Assembly: GCA_963664665.2 (NCBI GenBank)
Contig: CAXXMH010000004.1
Span: forward strand, 310,001-374,000
Source: Bin55 sp963664665
GTDB taxonomy: Bacteria; Pseudomonadota; Gammaproteobacteria; Pseudomonadales; Azotimanducaceae
Reading direction: 5' to 3'
DNA: 64,000 nucleotides
Shown: positions 56,176-64,000 of the stretch, piece after piece
Position numbering within the stretch: position 1 is the first letter of the stretch
Layout of the letters: every line of letters begins with the position of its first letter
The notes under the pieces: model-generated
The model's input: the letters and a program-made list of their open reading frames with translations, nothing else
Databases searched by the model: none
Told to the model about the DNA's origin: nothing
Translations under genes and position numbers: made by a program

Positions 56176-56585
56176 GCCAAACGGTAGCGCAAAAGCGTCA
56201 CCTCTTCGTTTATGTGATCAAACTCTGGAATCACTTTAGCGCCGATGCTGATCTTCGTCGTTTCATCGGCGATTAATGTAGAAGTAAGTCGGACGCCTTC
56301 ATCAAGGTCGATCATCGCGATTAATTGTGGCACTTCGTCGACAAAGTGTGGCGCAGTTGCTTGTCGAGTCACCGTGAACGTGTAGAGCGTGCCTTCCCCA
56401 CTGACTTCGCGCCACGATAGATTTGTACTTAGGCAGTTAGAGCAATTGGATCGAGGATAAAAGATCCAGGTGCCGCAGTCATCGCACTTTTGTAACAGAA
56501 CTCGCTCGTTGCGTAATCCCTGCCAGAATGGCTCGGTCTCAGGTGTTGGCGTAGGGTAGGGTTTCGTGAGATCCAATTTAGTCAC
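56172..56585 (-). CDS. Zn-ribbon OB-fold (DUF35) protein, second copy
   Basis: The 137-residue protein has a zinc ribbon (CDDC about residues 34-37, CSNC about 48-51) and an OB-fold. It starts 4-8 bp inside the thiolase-like stop and so pairs with that protein. In actinobacterial steroid degradation a similar DUF35 partner completes the Ltp2 aldolase. That role here is inference. Confidence 0.87.
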   Translation of the reverse strand: MTKLDLTKPYPTPTPETEPFWQGLRNERVLLQKCDDCGTWIFYPRSNCSNCLSTNLSWREVSGEGTLYTFTVTRQATAPHFVDEVPQLIAMIDLDEGVRLTSTLIADETTKISIGAKVIPEFDHINEEVTLLRYRLA

Positions 56586-57777
56586 CCTGCAATATCAATG
56601 CTGCTTGTTCACTCATAATGCCGCCAGTTCCAGACACATAGACGGAATCGCAGCGCGATAACTGGCGTTTCTCGGCGCGGCCCATGATTTGTCGAGCGCC
56701 CTCGATAACTTGCGTCATGCCGCCTGAGCCCGCCGCTTGTCCCATTCCTAGTTGACCACCACCGGAGTTCACGGGGAAGTCGCCGAAGCACGACAGATCA
56801 TGGGTTCGAATGAATTCCATCCCTTCGCCTTTCCCGCAGAATCCAGCATCTTCCAACGTAAGCAGTACCGTGATCGTATAGCAGTCATAAATTTGGCACG
56901 CATCGATTTCGCCGCGCTCCACACCTGCCATCTCAAATGCCTTAGCTGAAGCAGGTCCGACCGGGCTGTGAACGAGATCTTCGGCGAATGTTGGCGTCTT
57001 CATCGTGAGGTGTTCGCCGAATCCCTTGATCCAGGCAGGTCGATGTTTGCATCGCTTCGCAACGTCCTCGCTAGCAACTATGACCGCTGCGCCACCCGCG
57101 ACAGGCATGACGATTTCTAGCATGCGTAGTGGATCCGCGATCAACCTGCTGTTTAACACGTCATCAACCGTGACTGGTTTTTCATAGAAGACCGCGTTAG
57201 GGTTTACCGCACTACTGCGTCGCTGATCGACAACTAACTTCGCCATCGCGGTCGGGTCGTAGTCATACTCTGCTGCGTAACGTTGCGCGATCATGGCATA
57301 TCCGCAGTTTTGCGCTAGATTTCCGTAGGGGATTTCGAATTCCGCTTGAGGCGAACCCCAATTTACGCTCGAAGACTGAAAGAAACGTCGAGGATCAACC
57401 GGTCCAGGATTGGGATTCGACGGAATCGGCTGGCCCGGTAAGGCACAAACCACGACATCTGCAAGACCAAGTTCAATCGCAGCTGCCGCGCGCCAGACCA
57501 TGCCTACTGGGCTTGCCCCGCCTAGGTCGACACGTTCGGCGAAATTAACCGGCTGACCCAGGTATTCGACGATTGTTGCCGGCGTAAAAGAGACAGTCTC
57601 ACGTATCTCGGTGCAAACAAGACCGTTGACATCACGAGCCTCGAGCCCCGCATCTTCGAGACTTAACCTTGTGAGATCAGCCCATTGACCGAGTGTGAAT
57701 TTGCGTTTACCGCTGAATTTACGGATATGTGGGTATTCTTGATACCCAACGATCGCGGCTCTGCCTTCTAAAATCAA
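56578..57777 (-). CDS. Thiolase-like protein lacking catalytic Cys, Ltp2/DitF type
   Basis: The 399-residue protein has a thiolase fold but the nucleophile position reads VDLGGASPVGM (no Cys), and the GHPxGATG motif is replaced by GQLGMGQAAGSGG. It keeps IYDCYTITVLLTLEDAGFCGKGEG, typical of Ltp2-like retro-aldolases that cleave C-C bonds of steroid or branched acyl-CoA side chains with a DUF35 partner. The partner gene overlaps its end. Substrate is unknown. Confidence 0.85.
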   Translation of the reverse strand: MILEGRAAIVGYQEYPHIRKFSGKRKFTLGQWADLTRLSLEDAGLEARDVNGLVCTEIRETVSFTPATIVEYLGQPVNFAERVDLGGASPVGMVWRAAAAIELGLADVVVCALPGQPIPSNPNPGPVDPRRFFQSSSVNWGSPQAEFEIPYGNLAQNCGYAMIAQRYAAEYDYDPTAMAKLVVDQRRSSAVNPNAVFYEKPVTVDDVLNSRLIADPLRMLEIVMPVAGGAAVIVASEDVAKRCKHRPAWIKGFGEHLTMKTPTFAEDLVHSPVGPASAKAFEMAGVERGEIDACQIYDCYTITVLLTLEDAGFCGKGEGMEFIRTHDLSCFGDFPVNSGGGQLGMGQAAGSGGMTQVIEGARQIMGRAEKRQLSRCDSVYVSGTGGIMSEQAALILQGD

Positions 57778-57898
57778 CGCATTTACCCAATGTGACGTGC
57801 GCTGCGAAGTGTACGAAGTGTGTCATCGGCGGTCTAACGCGTCGGAAAGTCTGGGTCGTTCATTCGACGAGATTAATCTAAAGGACCACCAATTCGAC

Positions 57899-58312
57899 AT
57901 GGCAAATGTAGCAGTGACCGAGTGGCAAAAAAGACCTTGGTGGATGAATCTGTTGTGGTTCTTCTGCATATACATGACTCTCGTCTATATGCCTTTCGAT
58001 ATCTTCTTTAAACCGGTAGCGGAAGATGCAGAAGTGTGGTTTGGGTTTACGCTAACAGGCTGGTGGGCTAAAGCTACGGCACCGATCCATTGGTTGATTT
58101 ACGGCGCGGGAGCGTGGGGGTTCTGGCGAATGAGTCGGTGGATGCACCCGCTAGCAGCTTTATACGTTGCACAGATTGCCATTGCCATGTTGGTGTGGAA
58201 CCTGATTTCGACGAATGGAGGTGGTTGGGTACCGGGTTTGATCGCGTTCGCGATCTTCATGGTGCCGACGGTCGCCCTTTGGCGTAGCCGTCGGCATTTT
58301 CGAGGTAGCTAG
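57899..58312 (+). CDS. Hypothetical membrane protein, 137 aa
   Basis: I do not recognise this protein. It has about four hydrophobic segments rich in Trp and a short basic C-terminus. The first is MNLLWFFCIYMTLVYMPF; the others are near IHWLIYGAGAWGFW, LAALYVAQIAIAMLVW and GLIAFAIFMVPTVALW. ATG 57899 is preferred; upstream codons to 57797 look unlike a protein start. It is convergent with the ankyrin gene and overlaps it by 4 bp. Confidence 0.65.
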   Translation: MANVAVTEWQKRPWWMNLLWFFCIYMTLVYMPFDIFFKPVAEDAEVWFGFTLTGWWAKATAPIHWLIYGAGAWGFWRMSRWMHPLAALYVAQIAIAMLVWNLISTNGGGWVPGLIAFAIFMVPTVALWRSRRHFRGS

Positions 58313-59265
58313 TCAGCAGTCAATAGAGAAGCGGCAGTTTTCTTCCCTTCAATCACTGCTTTGTAATCCAGTTCAAGATTCAGCAATCCGGCAATATAGT
58401 CAACTAAACCCATATCCGCGTTTGCGGCGGCGAGCGGTGTCGTACCGTCGTTGTTGGCAAGTGATTTGTCAGCGCCGTGATCGAGCAGCGTCTTAACCGT
58501 ATCAGCGCGGCCGAAAAACGCAGCGGAGAGCAGTGGGGTTCCGCCGTCCTGGCCTCGAGCGTTTACATCCGCTCCAGCCTCTGCCAGGATGTCAACAATA
58601 CCGGCAAATCCAAAGGTTGCCGCAGCATTAATGAGCGTCGACTGTGTCTCGTCGTTTAATGCATTTAAATCCTCTTGCTTACGCACGAGTCGTTTCACAT
58701 AGCGTTCGTTGCCCGCATAGACCGCGAGCCAAATATCCGATCTGGCGAGTTTATTGATTTGCTTTTCGATCAACTCGGTGGCTTTCTCGCGTCCAGCCAT
58801 CACTTCTTCTTCTGTCACTTCTACCTGAAGCATCGACGCGATGGCTTGTGTTGATGCCCAATCTGTTCCGGCTGTCGCCGAAGGGACCTGTCCTTGATTG
58901 TTCGCCTGAAGCGGGTCTGCTCCTGCTCGAAGCAGTTCTTTGGTGACCTTGTCGTAGCCGAGGAATACCGCAGCGTGTAAGGCGGTATTGCCATCCATTG
59001 CACCAGCGGTGGCGTCTGCGCCGTTCTTAATCAGCAGTCGTACCGCTTTGGGTTGGTTTCGAAGAACGGCGTAAGTTAACGCGGTAGACCCTAGATTTGG
59101 GTCAAGGGCATTGACGTCTTGACCGTCTTTCAGCAACTGCCGAATCGTCTTGGTATCACCTTCTGCGGCAGCCGACCAAAGATCTTGCGCCCCCAATGGA
59201 AGTGCTACGGCAAGAATTGCCAGCGACATGAGGGCATAGAGTGAATTTCGAATTACCGAGGCCAT
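58309..59265 (-). CDS. Exported ankyrin-repeat protein
   Basis: The 318-residue protein has a signal peptide (ending near PLGAQD, residue 28) and two blocks of ankyrin repeats. Repeat signatures are GSTALTYAVLRNQPKAVRLL, GNTALHAAVFLGYDKVTKEL, STLINAAATFGFAGIVDIL and GGTPLLSAAFFGRADTVKTL. A charged stretch at about residues 150-200 splits them. Location should be periplasmic or secreted. Target unknown. Confidence 0.88.
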   Translation of the reverse strand: MASVIRNSLYALMSLAILAVALPLGAQDLWSAAAEGDTKTIRQLLKDGQDVNALDPNLGSTALTYAVLRNQPKAVRLLIKNGADATAGAMDGNTALHAAVFLGYDKVTKELLRAGADPLQANNQGQVPSATAGTDWASTQAIASMLQVEVTEEEVMAGREKATELIEKQINKLARSDIWLAVYAGNERYVKRLVRKQEDLNALNDETQSTLINAAATFGFAGIVDILAEAGADVNARGQDGGTPLLSAAFFGRADTVKTLLDHGADKSLANNDGTTPLAAANADMGLVDYIAGLLNLELDYKAVIEGKKTAASLLTAD

Positions 59266-59389
59266 AAGGACACCTCTCGAGTAGGGTAGGGGTTACAACA
59301 GTGCAGGACGGTTGAATCGGCGCTAACTATACGAATGAACTACGGGTCAATGCACACTAATGGTTGTGGATTCAAGATGCCTACGGTTG

Positions 59390-60550
59390 TTAAGGCGATG
59401 TGTTCTCATCATCATGATTTTGTAACTCGCCAATGGGTTCTGAATTACTGGCTTCGATTCCCATCATCTGCTTGAGGCGCGGCGAGAGCTTCTCATAGAC
59501 ACCGTCGGGGACATGATGGTTAACTGACGCCTGTTCGTGAAGTGCGCGCACGAACCCTCGGTTGTAATGGCAACGCATCGCGTAACGGGTGCCTGGTGCG
59601 GTTCGTAATCCGCCGCCATGCAATACACGTGTATCGGTCAATATGCAGGTTCCCGGCGGCGCACATACCGCGACTAGTCCGGGCTCGCCTTCTACGAGAT
59701 GAACCAAGTCTGCACCGTCATGGAATGTCGTTGCACCACTCGCTGTTCGATGAGAGCCAGGAACCAGGTATGTGGCGCCGTTCTCGAGGTTGAATCGTGA
59801 GTAACACCAGATGATTAAGGATCCAAACGGAAACGGCGGATACGGCATCGGGAGTCCGGCTTGGTCGACGTGTAGTTCTTGAAGTCCGCCGCCTTGGTGC
59901 ACGATCGACCCGTGTGCGCAACCCAATCCGAATCGTTCGCCCATGATCTTTGTGAGTAACGCGTCTACGAGCTCGCCTCTTTGTGCCGCTGCCGGTTTAA
60001 ACTCTACCGCATCGCGAAAGACTTGCCCTTTAAGTACTAGGTTGTTGACGAGTTGAGCTGTGGAATTGCGGCTGGTCACGATCGCTGAATTCAGCTTACG
60101 TTCAGCGGCGGCTTGTTCGGTCAAACGATCTACCTGCGCATTCACTTGCTCAGGTGACATCGCATCCTCGACCAAGCAATAACCCCAGCGCACGAAATCT
60201 GCCTCAAGTTCCACTTGAACCGATCGAGGTTTAGGTAAATAGTCGAATTCGTCGCTGTCGCGGATTAAGCCGTCTTCCTGACGTTGCTTCGCGATGCCGC
60301 TTAGCTGCTTTAGCAAACGACCCGGAGATAGTGAGCTCGTATGCGAAACGCCATCCGCATATGCGATACCCCGCGTGATTGCAGCATCCCAAGATAACGT
60401 CTGAGGATCAGTTTGGTGAGCACGAAGTTGCGCAATTTCAGCTCTAAGTCTTGCATTCTCCTCGCGCAAATGATCAATAGACTCGGGTGCGCTGGGTATT
60501 TCCGGTAAATTACCGGATGCTGTAGAAGATCGATCCTGTTCGGTTTTCAT
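59390..60550 (-). CDS. Phytanoyl-CoA dioxygenase-like (PhyH) protein
   Basis: The 386-residue protein begins with a coiled coil (about residues 23-47, IDHLREENARLRAEIAQLR). It then has a PhyH-type double-stranded beta-helix with the Fe(II) ligands in LHVDQAG (His, Asp) and the distal His in RVLHGGG, followed by the 2-oxoglutarate-binding Arg in PGTRYAM. The likely activity is 2-oxoglutarate-dependent hydroxylation of an unknown substrate. Confidence 0.85.
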   Translation of the reverse strand: MKTEQDRSSTASGNLPEIPSAPESIDHLREENARLRAEIAQLRAHQTDPQTLSWDAAITRGIAYADGVSHTSSLSPGRLLKQLSGIAKQRQEDGLIRDSDEFDYLPKPRSVQVELEADFVRWGYCLVEDAMSPEQVNAQVDRLTEQAAAERKLNSAIVTSRNSTAQLVNNLVLKGQVFRDAVEFKPAAAQRGELVDALLTKIMGERFGLGCAHGSIVHQGGGLQELHVDQAGLPMPYPPFPFGSLIIWCYSRFNLENGATYLVPGSHRTASGATTFHDGADLVHLVEGEPGLVAVCAPPGTCILTDTRVLHGGGLRTAPGTRYAMRCHYNRGFVRALHEQASVNHHVPDGVYEKLSPRLKQMMGIEASNSEPIGELQNHDDENTSP

Positions 60551-60727
60551 AGGCGTGTAGTTGTCGCTTTAAGTGCGTCGTGGGAATCACGAGGTGTCAC
60601 TGCGGGATACGGAAACAATCGCCCTCGCGTTGAAGTCAGTTATCTTAATGGTTTCGCATCGCGTCATCGTGTCGTCCATCAATCAGTGTGGCGTAAGATT
60701 TGGTAAAACTCGACGAATTCACCGCAC

Positions 60728-61234
60728 TTGGCTGAAAGACATATCTGGCTGATTCGGCACGCAAAAGCAGAGGCACATGGTCGTGCTGACCATGGTCGGG
60801 AACTCGCTTATCGCGGCTTTCGTCAGTGCGTTGAAATGGGAAATCTTCTTGCTACGCAATCAAACCCACCGAGAGTCTTCCTGACGAGTGATGCAAGGCG
60901 AACCTACACGACGGCGCACTTCTTAAATGCGTTCGTCAGAGGCAAAGTAAAACCAAGCGGTGAAATGTATACCTATGACGTGGAGGTTCTGGCTCGCGCG
61001 GTTGGAACGGCAATGGATGACGTTGATCGAGTTGGTGTTGACAGTGTAGCGGTGGTCGGCCACAACAGCGCGATTAGTGATCTGATTGCGCTATTGACCC
61101 GTGATTCGAGTACGCCGTCGCTGTCAACGCTCGGTATGGCGGAGCTCGTGTTTAACGGCGATTGGGACGACCTCTGGTCTGTAGCACACGTAGCACTACG
61201 ACAGTTGGTAAAACCGAGTGGAAACACCAAATGA
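60728..61234 (+). CDS. sixA: SixA-like phosphohistidine phosphatase
   Basis: The 168-residue protein is a short histidine phosphatase with the RHG-type motif LIRHAKAEAHG and the second His in VVGHNSAISDL. SixA acts on phosphohistidine, in E. coli on the NPr protein of the nitrogen PTS; a complete npr-ptsN set lies at 8-9.6 kb here. The start is TTG 60728. The next gene overlaps the stop. Confidence 0.85.
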   Translation: MAERHIWLIRHAKAEAHGRADHGRELAYRGFRQCVEMGNLLATQSNPPRVFLTSDARRTYTTAHFLNAFVRGKVKPSGEMYTYDVEVLARAVGTAMDDVDRVGVDSVAVVGHNSAISDLIALLTRDSSTPSLSTLGMAELVFNGDWDDLWSVAHVALRQLVKPSGNTK

Positions 61235-61806
61235 CCATTGATCCTATCTCCCTACTGGCGCGTGATCGAACCGAGGCTCGAGGCGCAAACGATCCTCTCG
61301 TTGATCGATGCGTTTTAGGTACCGTCGGTAGAAACGGTCACGCGGCCCTACGGACACTGGTCTTAAGAGATATTGACGATCGATTAGCGCTTTTTTATAG
61401 TAGGTCAAGCGCCAAACACGCTGAGCTACTGAATCGCGGTCTTCAGGGTTCACTTTTGGTTTTTCTACCGAGTATTGGTATCCAATACCGGATCGAAGCG
61501 CGATTTGAGGACATTCCTAAGGCAGTTATCGAATCTCATTGGCAACTTAAACCCGGCGCGGCGAAACGTATGGATTCGATTTACGAACGTCACCCTCAGA
61601 GTACGGTGATTGACGATTTCGCCGCGTTTGAAACGCTCTACGCCGCGACTGCACCGCCTCGAAAATCGCCTCCGAATGGAGTCGGAGTCTTTGTCATACC
61701 TGAAGTAGTAGAGCGATTGGAATTACGATCAGATCCGCGAATGCATGATCGCACGCTCTACAAGCGTGAAGGTGACGACTGGCGCGTTCAGCAACTCGTG
61801 CCTTGA
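61231..61806 (+). CDS. Pyridoxamine 5'-phosphate oxidase-related flavoprotein
   Basis: The 191-residue protein has the split-barrel FMN fold of PNPOx-like proteins, with HAALRTLVLRD, FYSRSSAKHAELL and the C-terminal LYKREGDDWRVQQLVP, which matches the PdxH C-terminal pattern. It is shorter than E. coli PdxH and could be the alr4036-like subgroup. ATG 61231 overlaps the sixA stop as ATGA. Confidence 0.83.
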   Translation: MTIDPISLLARDRTEARGANDPLVDRCVLGTVGRNGHAALRTLVLRDIDDRLALFYSRSSAKHAELLNRGLQGSLLVFLPSIGIQYRIEARFEDIPKAVIESHWQLKPGAAKRMDSIYERHPQSTVIDDFAAFETLYAATAPPRKSPPNGVGVFVIPEVVERLELRSDPRMHDRTLYKREGDDWRVQQLVP

Positions 61807-61820
61807 AACGTGAGGGAAGG

Positions 61821-63866
61821 CTACTCGTCAGTTGACACTGTCTGGAGCTCCACGAAGTGGCGATAGTGACCGTCATCGATCGCCATCAATTCGTCGTGGC
61901 CGCCTTGTTCGAGTACTTCGCCTTGCTCAAGGAACACGATATGGTCGGCTTGCCGGATAGTTGAAAGGCGGTGTGCGATGATCACCACGAGCCGGTCCTT
62001 GGCAGCCTCGTGTAGCGACTGCACAAGATACTGTTCGGTCTCTGGATCCAAAGCTGAAGTAGGTTCGTCGAGAATCAGGATTTTGGACTCTCTTAGCAAA
62101 CCTCGCGCGATCGATATTCGTTGCTTTTGACCGACTGAGAGCTTGCTCATGGTCGTGCCGAGCTTGGTGTCGTACCCTTCTGGTAAACCATCGATGAAAT
62201 CGTGTATACCGGCTATCTGCGCGACGCGGATTACCTCGTCCAAGGTCGCATCAGGTTTTCCGTATCGGATGTTGTCCACAATCGAGAATGAGAACAGCTG
62301 CGTCTCTTGAAACACATAAGTGATCTGGTCTCGCAGGCTTGCGAGATCAAGGTCGTTAACATCATGCCCATCAATTAACACCTGTCCTTCGGTCACTGCG
62401 TGATATCGAGGGATCAGATACGCCAAACTGGTTTTTCCTGCGCCAGTCGGTCCGACAAACGCAACGATCTGGCCGATTGAAGCCGTTAATGAGACATCGT
62501 TTAGTGCGCGACGTCCATCGGGATACCGTAAACCTACGCCACGTAGTTCGACGCCCGTCTCAACGGGCGGCAGGACCGCGCTGCCAAGGTTCTGTTCCTG
62601 GGGTAAATCCATGATCGCAAAGACTCGTCGCATACCTGCCACGAAGCTCTGCAGATGGATCCACAGCGATGCAAAACTGTCAGCTGGACCACGCATCCAC
62701 CAGAAGTAGAAGAAGATCGCCGCATAGTCGCCTGGCGACAAAGCGCCGTCAATGATGTTGGTCGAGATGACATAAATCACCGCGATAAATATCACTTGAA
62801 ACGCGAGTTCCTTACTACGACCGATAAGAATGTCGAGAAGCACGGTTCCACGAAACCGCAGGAACGATTCGGAGCTGTCCGTGCCAAATCGCTGCTTTTC
62901 GTTCTTGTTTCCACCAAGGCTCTGCACGGCAAGCATGTTGTCCATGCCCTCTTCAATCGTGCTGGTCACGATCGTCCCAGCCGCGCGACTCGCTTGGTGG
63001 CGGCGTCGCACAAAACGTGAAAATGGGATTGAGATCAAGAAGTAGGCCGGAAAGAGCGAGCCGGTCAGCCAAATGACAGCATCGACGTGTTGGTACGCGC
63101 TGACCAGATTGAACATCGCCGCAACGAATACGCAAGTGGACAGCGTCGGGCGATTGATGACTTCGTAAAAAATCTGGTTGATGGATGGTGCGTCGTACAT
63201 CACCCGATAGACCGAATCGCCGATCCGCTGATCGTCGAGCAGCGTCATCGGCATTGACTTGATACGCTCAAATAGCTTGGCTCGAACCATGTGATTCACG
63301 GTCTGTGTTAACCGGGAGTTCATCTTGTATTCGTAATAACCCCAGATGCCACCGGCAAAGCTGTGGCCGCCATGAGTGAGGTTTTCTTGCTTGGTCGCAG
63401 TGTCCTGTCCTTCGATCATGCCGCCGTCTGTGGTGTCGTTGGCGGCGCCTGGAGCGTAGCCGCCGACCAGGATGACCAGGAATATCGAGATCACGGTGAG
63501 AGTGATCAGAATCTCCATCGAGCTCACGGTCATAAAGTGGTTAATCAACGGATGTAACCAGATCGGGAAGCCGTCCGTGCTCGTGATTGGCTCGTTGAGA
63601 ACGACGTGGTCAACGATGATTTTTGCACCCCACGGTAGTACGAATACCGGGTACATGAGTGCGCCTAGGAGCAAGATCCACTTTATCAGGAAGCGCCCCC
63701 AAACGTAGTTGATGATCATCCAGCCGCGCGCGATTACCTTGACAGTCTCTTTGAAGCCGAGGTCCCAATCGGCATCGAGAGCGCTGGCGCGTTTGTTCAG
63801 TTCCCGTTCGGCTTCAACGTTAAACCCATGCGGTTTTCGGACTTGTGGTTCCACTTGATCGCTCAT
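61821..63866 (-). CDS. ABC exporter half-transporter with fused ATPase
   Basis: The 681-residue protein has an N-terminal extension, a six-helix ABC transmembrane domain and a C-terminal ATPase. The ATPase shows Walker A GPTGAGKTSLA, signature LSVGQKQR and Walker B ILILDEPTSALDP. An extra-long periplasmic loop (about residues 140-175) lies between the first helices. It overlaps an upstream ABC gene as ATGA, so the two probably form a heterodimeric exporter. Substrate unknown. Confidence 0.92.
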   Translation of the reverse strand: MSDQVEPQVRKPHGFNVEAERELNKRASALDADWDLGFKETVKVIARGWMIINYVWGRFLIKWILLLGALMYPVFVLPWGAKIIVDHVVLNEPITSTDGFPIWLHPLINHFMTVSSMEILITLTVISIFLVILVGGYAPGAANDTTDGGMIEGQDTATKQENLTHGGHSFAGGIWGYYEYKMNSRLTQTVNHMVRAKLFERIKSMPMTLLDDQRIGDSVYRVMYDAPSINQIFYEVINRPTLSTCVFVAAMFNLVSAYQHVDAVIWLTGSLFPAYFLISIPFSRFVRRRHQASRAAGTIVTSTIEEGMDNMLAVQSLGGNKNEKQRFGTDSSESFLRFRGTVLLDILIGRSKELAFQVIFIAVIYVISTNIIDGALSPGDYAAIFFYFWWMRGPADSFASLWIHLQSFVAGMRRVFAIMDLPQEQNLGSAVLPPVETGVELRGVGLRYPDGRRALNDVSLTASIGQIVAFVGPTGAGKTSLAYLIPRYHAVTEGQVLIDGHDVNDLDLASLRDQITYVFQETQLFSFSIVDNIRYGKPDATLDEVIRVAQIAGIHDFIDGLPEGYDTKLGTTMSKLSVGQKQRISIARGLLRESKILILDEPTSALDPETEQYLVQSLHEAAKDRLVVIIAHRLSTIRQADHIVFLEQGEVLEQGGHDELMAIDDGHYRHFVELQTVSTDE

Positions 63867-64000
63867 GTCGCAGCTGCTCCTGCCAATCCGAATTCAGTCT
63901 CTACGAAGTTGCGATATTGACCATTCGGGATCCTCATCAACGTCTCGTGATCACCGTTTTCTAATATCCGCCCGTCATCCAGATAGAGGATGTTGTCCGC
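63863..64000 (-). CDS. Partner ABC exporter subunit, only C-terminus in window
   Basis: About 45 codons are visible, ending ...LDDGRILENGDHETLM... and finishing GLAGAAAT. The GRILENGDHETLM pattern is the typical C-terminus of an ABC exporter ATPase. The stop overlaps the start of the next subunit. The rest lies beyond the window. Confidence 0.8.
   Translation of the reverse strand, partial: ADNILYLDDGRILENGDHETLMRIPNGQYRNFVETEFGLAGAAAT

Overview
The window looks like a chromosomal segment of a gammaproteobacterium, probably an uncultured or marine-type lineage. The support is gene order: lptC-lptA-lptB-rpoN-hpf-ptsN-rapZ-npr, mreBCD-maf-yhdP-tldD, ibaG-murA, and a rpsU-dnaG-rpoD macromolecular-synthesis core. 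Base composition is moderate and coding density is high. Many genes start with TTG or GTG and overlap the previous stop by 4 nt. There are no rRNA genes, CRISPR arrays or phage genes.

Layout. 1-9.6 kb: hisD (partial), murA and ibaG on the minus strand. On the plus strand are a Ca2+/Na+ antiporter, kdsC, the Lpt lipopolysaccharide-export genes, sigma-54 (rpoN) and the nitrogen-type PTS genes. 9.6-19.4 kb, minus strand: mreB-mreC-mreD-maf-yhdP-tldD-pmbA (cell shape, envelope and TldD/E protease). 19.7-22.9 kb: gatCAB amidotransferase. 22.9-24.6 kb: an intact GC-rich IS1182-family insertion sequence with a CAAC target duplication. 24.6-29.3 kb: cysDN sulfate activation, a ferredoxin/flavodoxin-NADP reductase and a serine hydrolase. 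29.4-30.6 kb: a stand-alone TnpB nuclease. 30.7-36.3 kb: an OB-fold/thiolase pair, a phosphoesterase, a DUF1499 protein, rmuC and an alpha2-type glycyl-tRNA synthetase. 36.36-36.70 kb: a tRNA-Ile2(CAU) gene split by a group I intron.

The most striking region is 37.4-48.1 kb. Four complete sigma-70 genes, all with region 1.1-like, region 1.2, long non-conserved region, region 2, 3 and 4 architecture, sit in one minus-strand cluster around rpsU and dnaG. In transcription order it reads sigma D, sigma C, rpsU, dnaG, sigma B, sigma A. A and C are close RpoD paralogues; B and D are a second, more divergent pair. The order is therefore (divergent, RpoD)-rpsU-dnaG-(divergent, RpoD), as if a two-sigma unit had been duplicated around the primase operon. 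With rpoN the window encodes five sigma factors.

48.8-64 kb: argC, a type Ic aspartate aminotransferase, a DEAD-box helicase, a nitrilase-family amidase, a PerM-type membrane protein and hisC. These are followed by an LLM flavin oxidoreductase facing a second thiolase-like/OB-fold pair that lacks the thiolase cysteine, an ankyrin-repeat exported protein, a phytanoyl-CoA dioxygenase-like protein, sixA, a PNPOx-like protein and a two-gene ABC exporter cut by the window edge.
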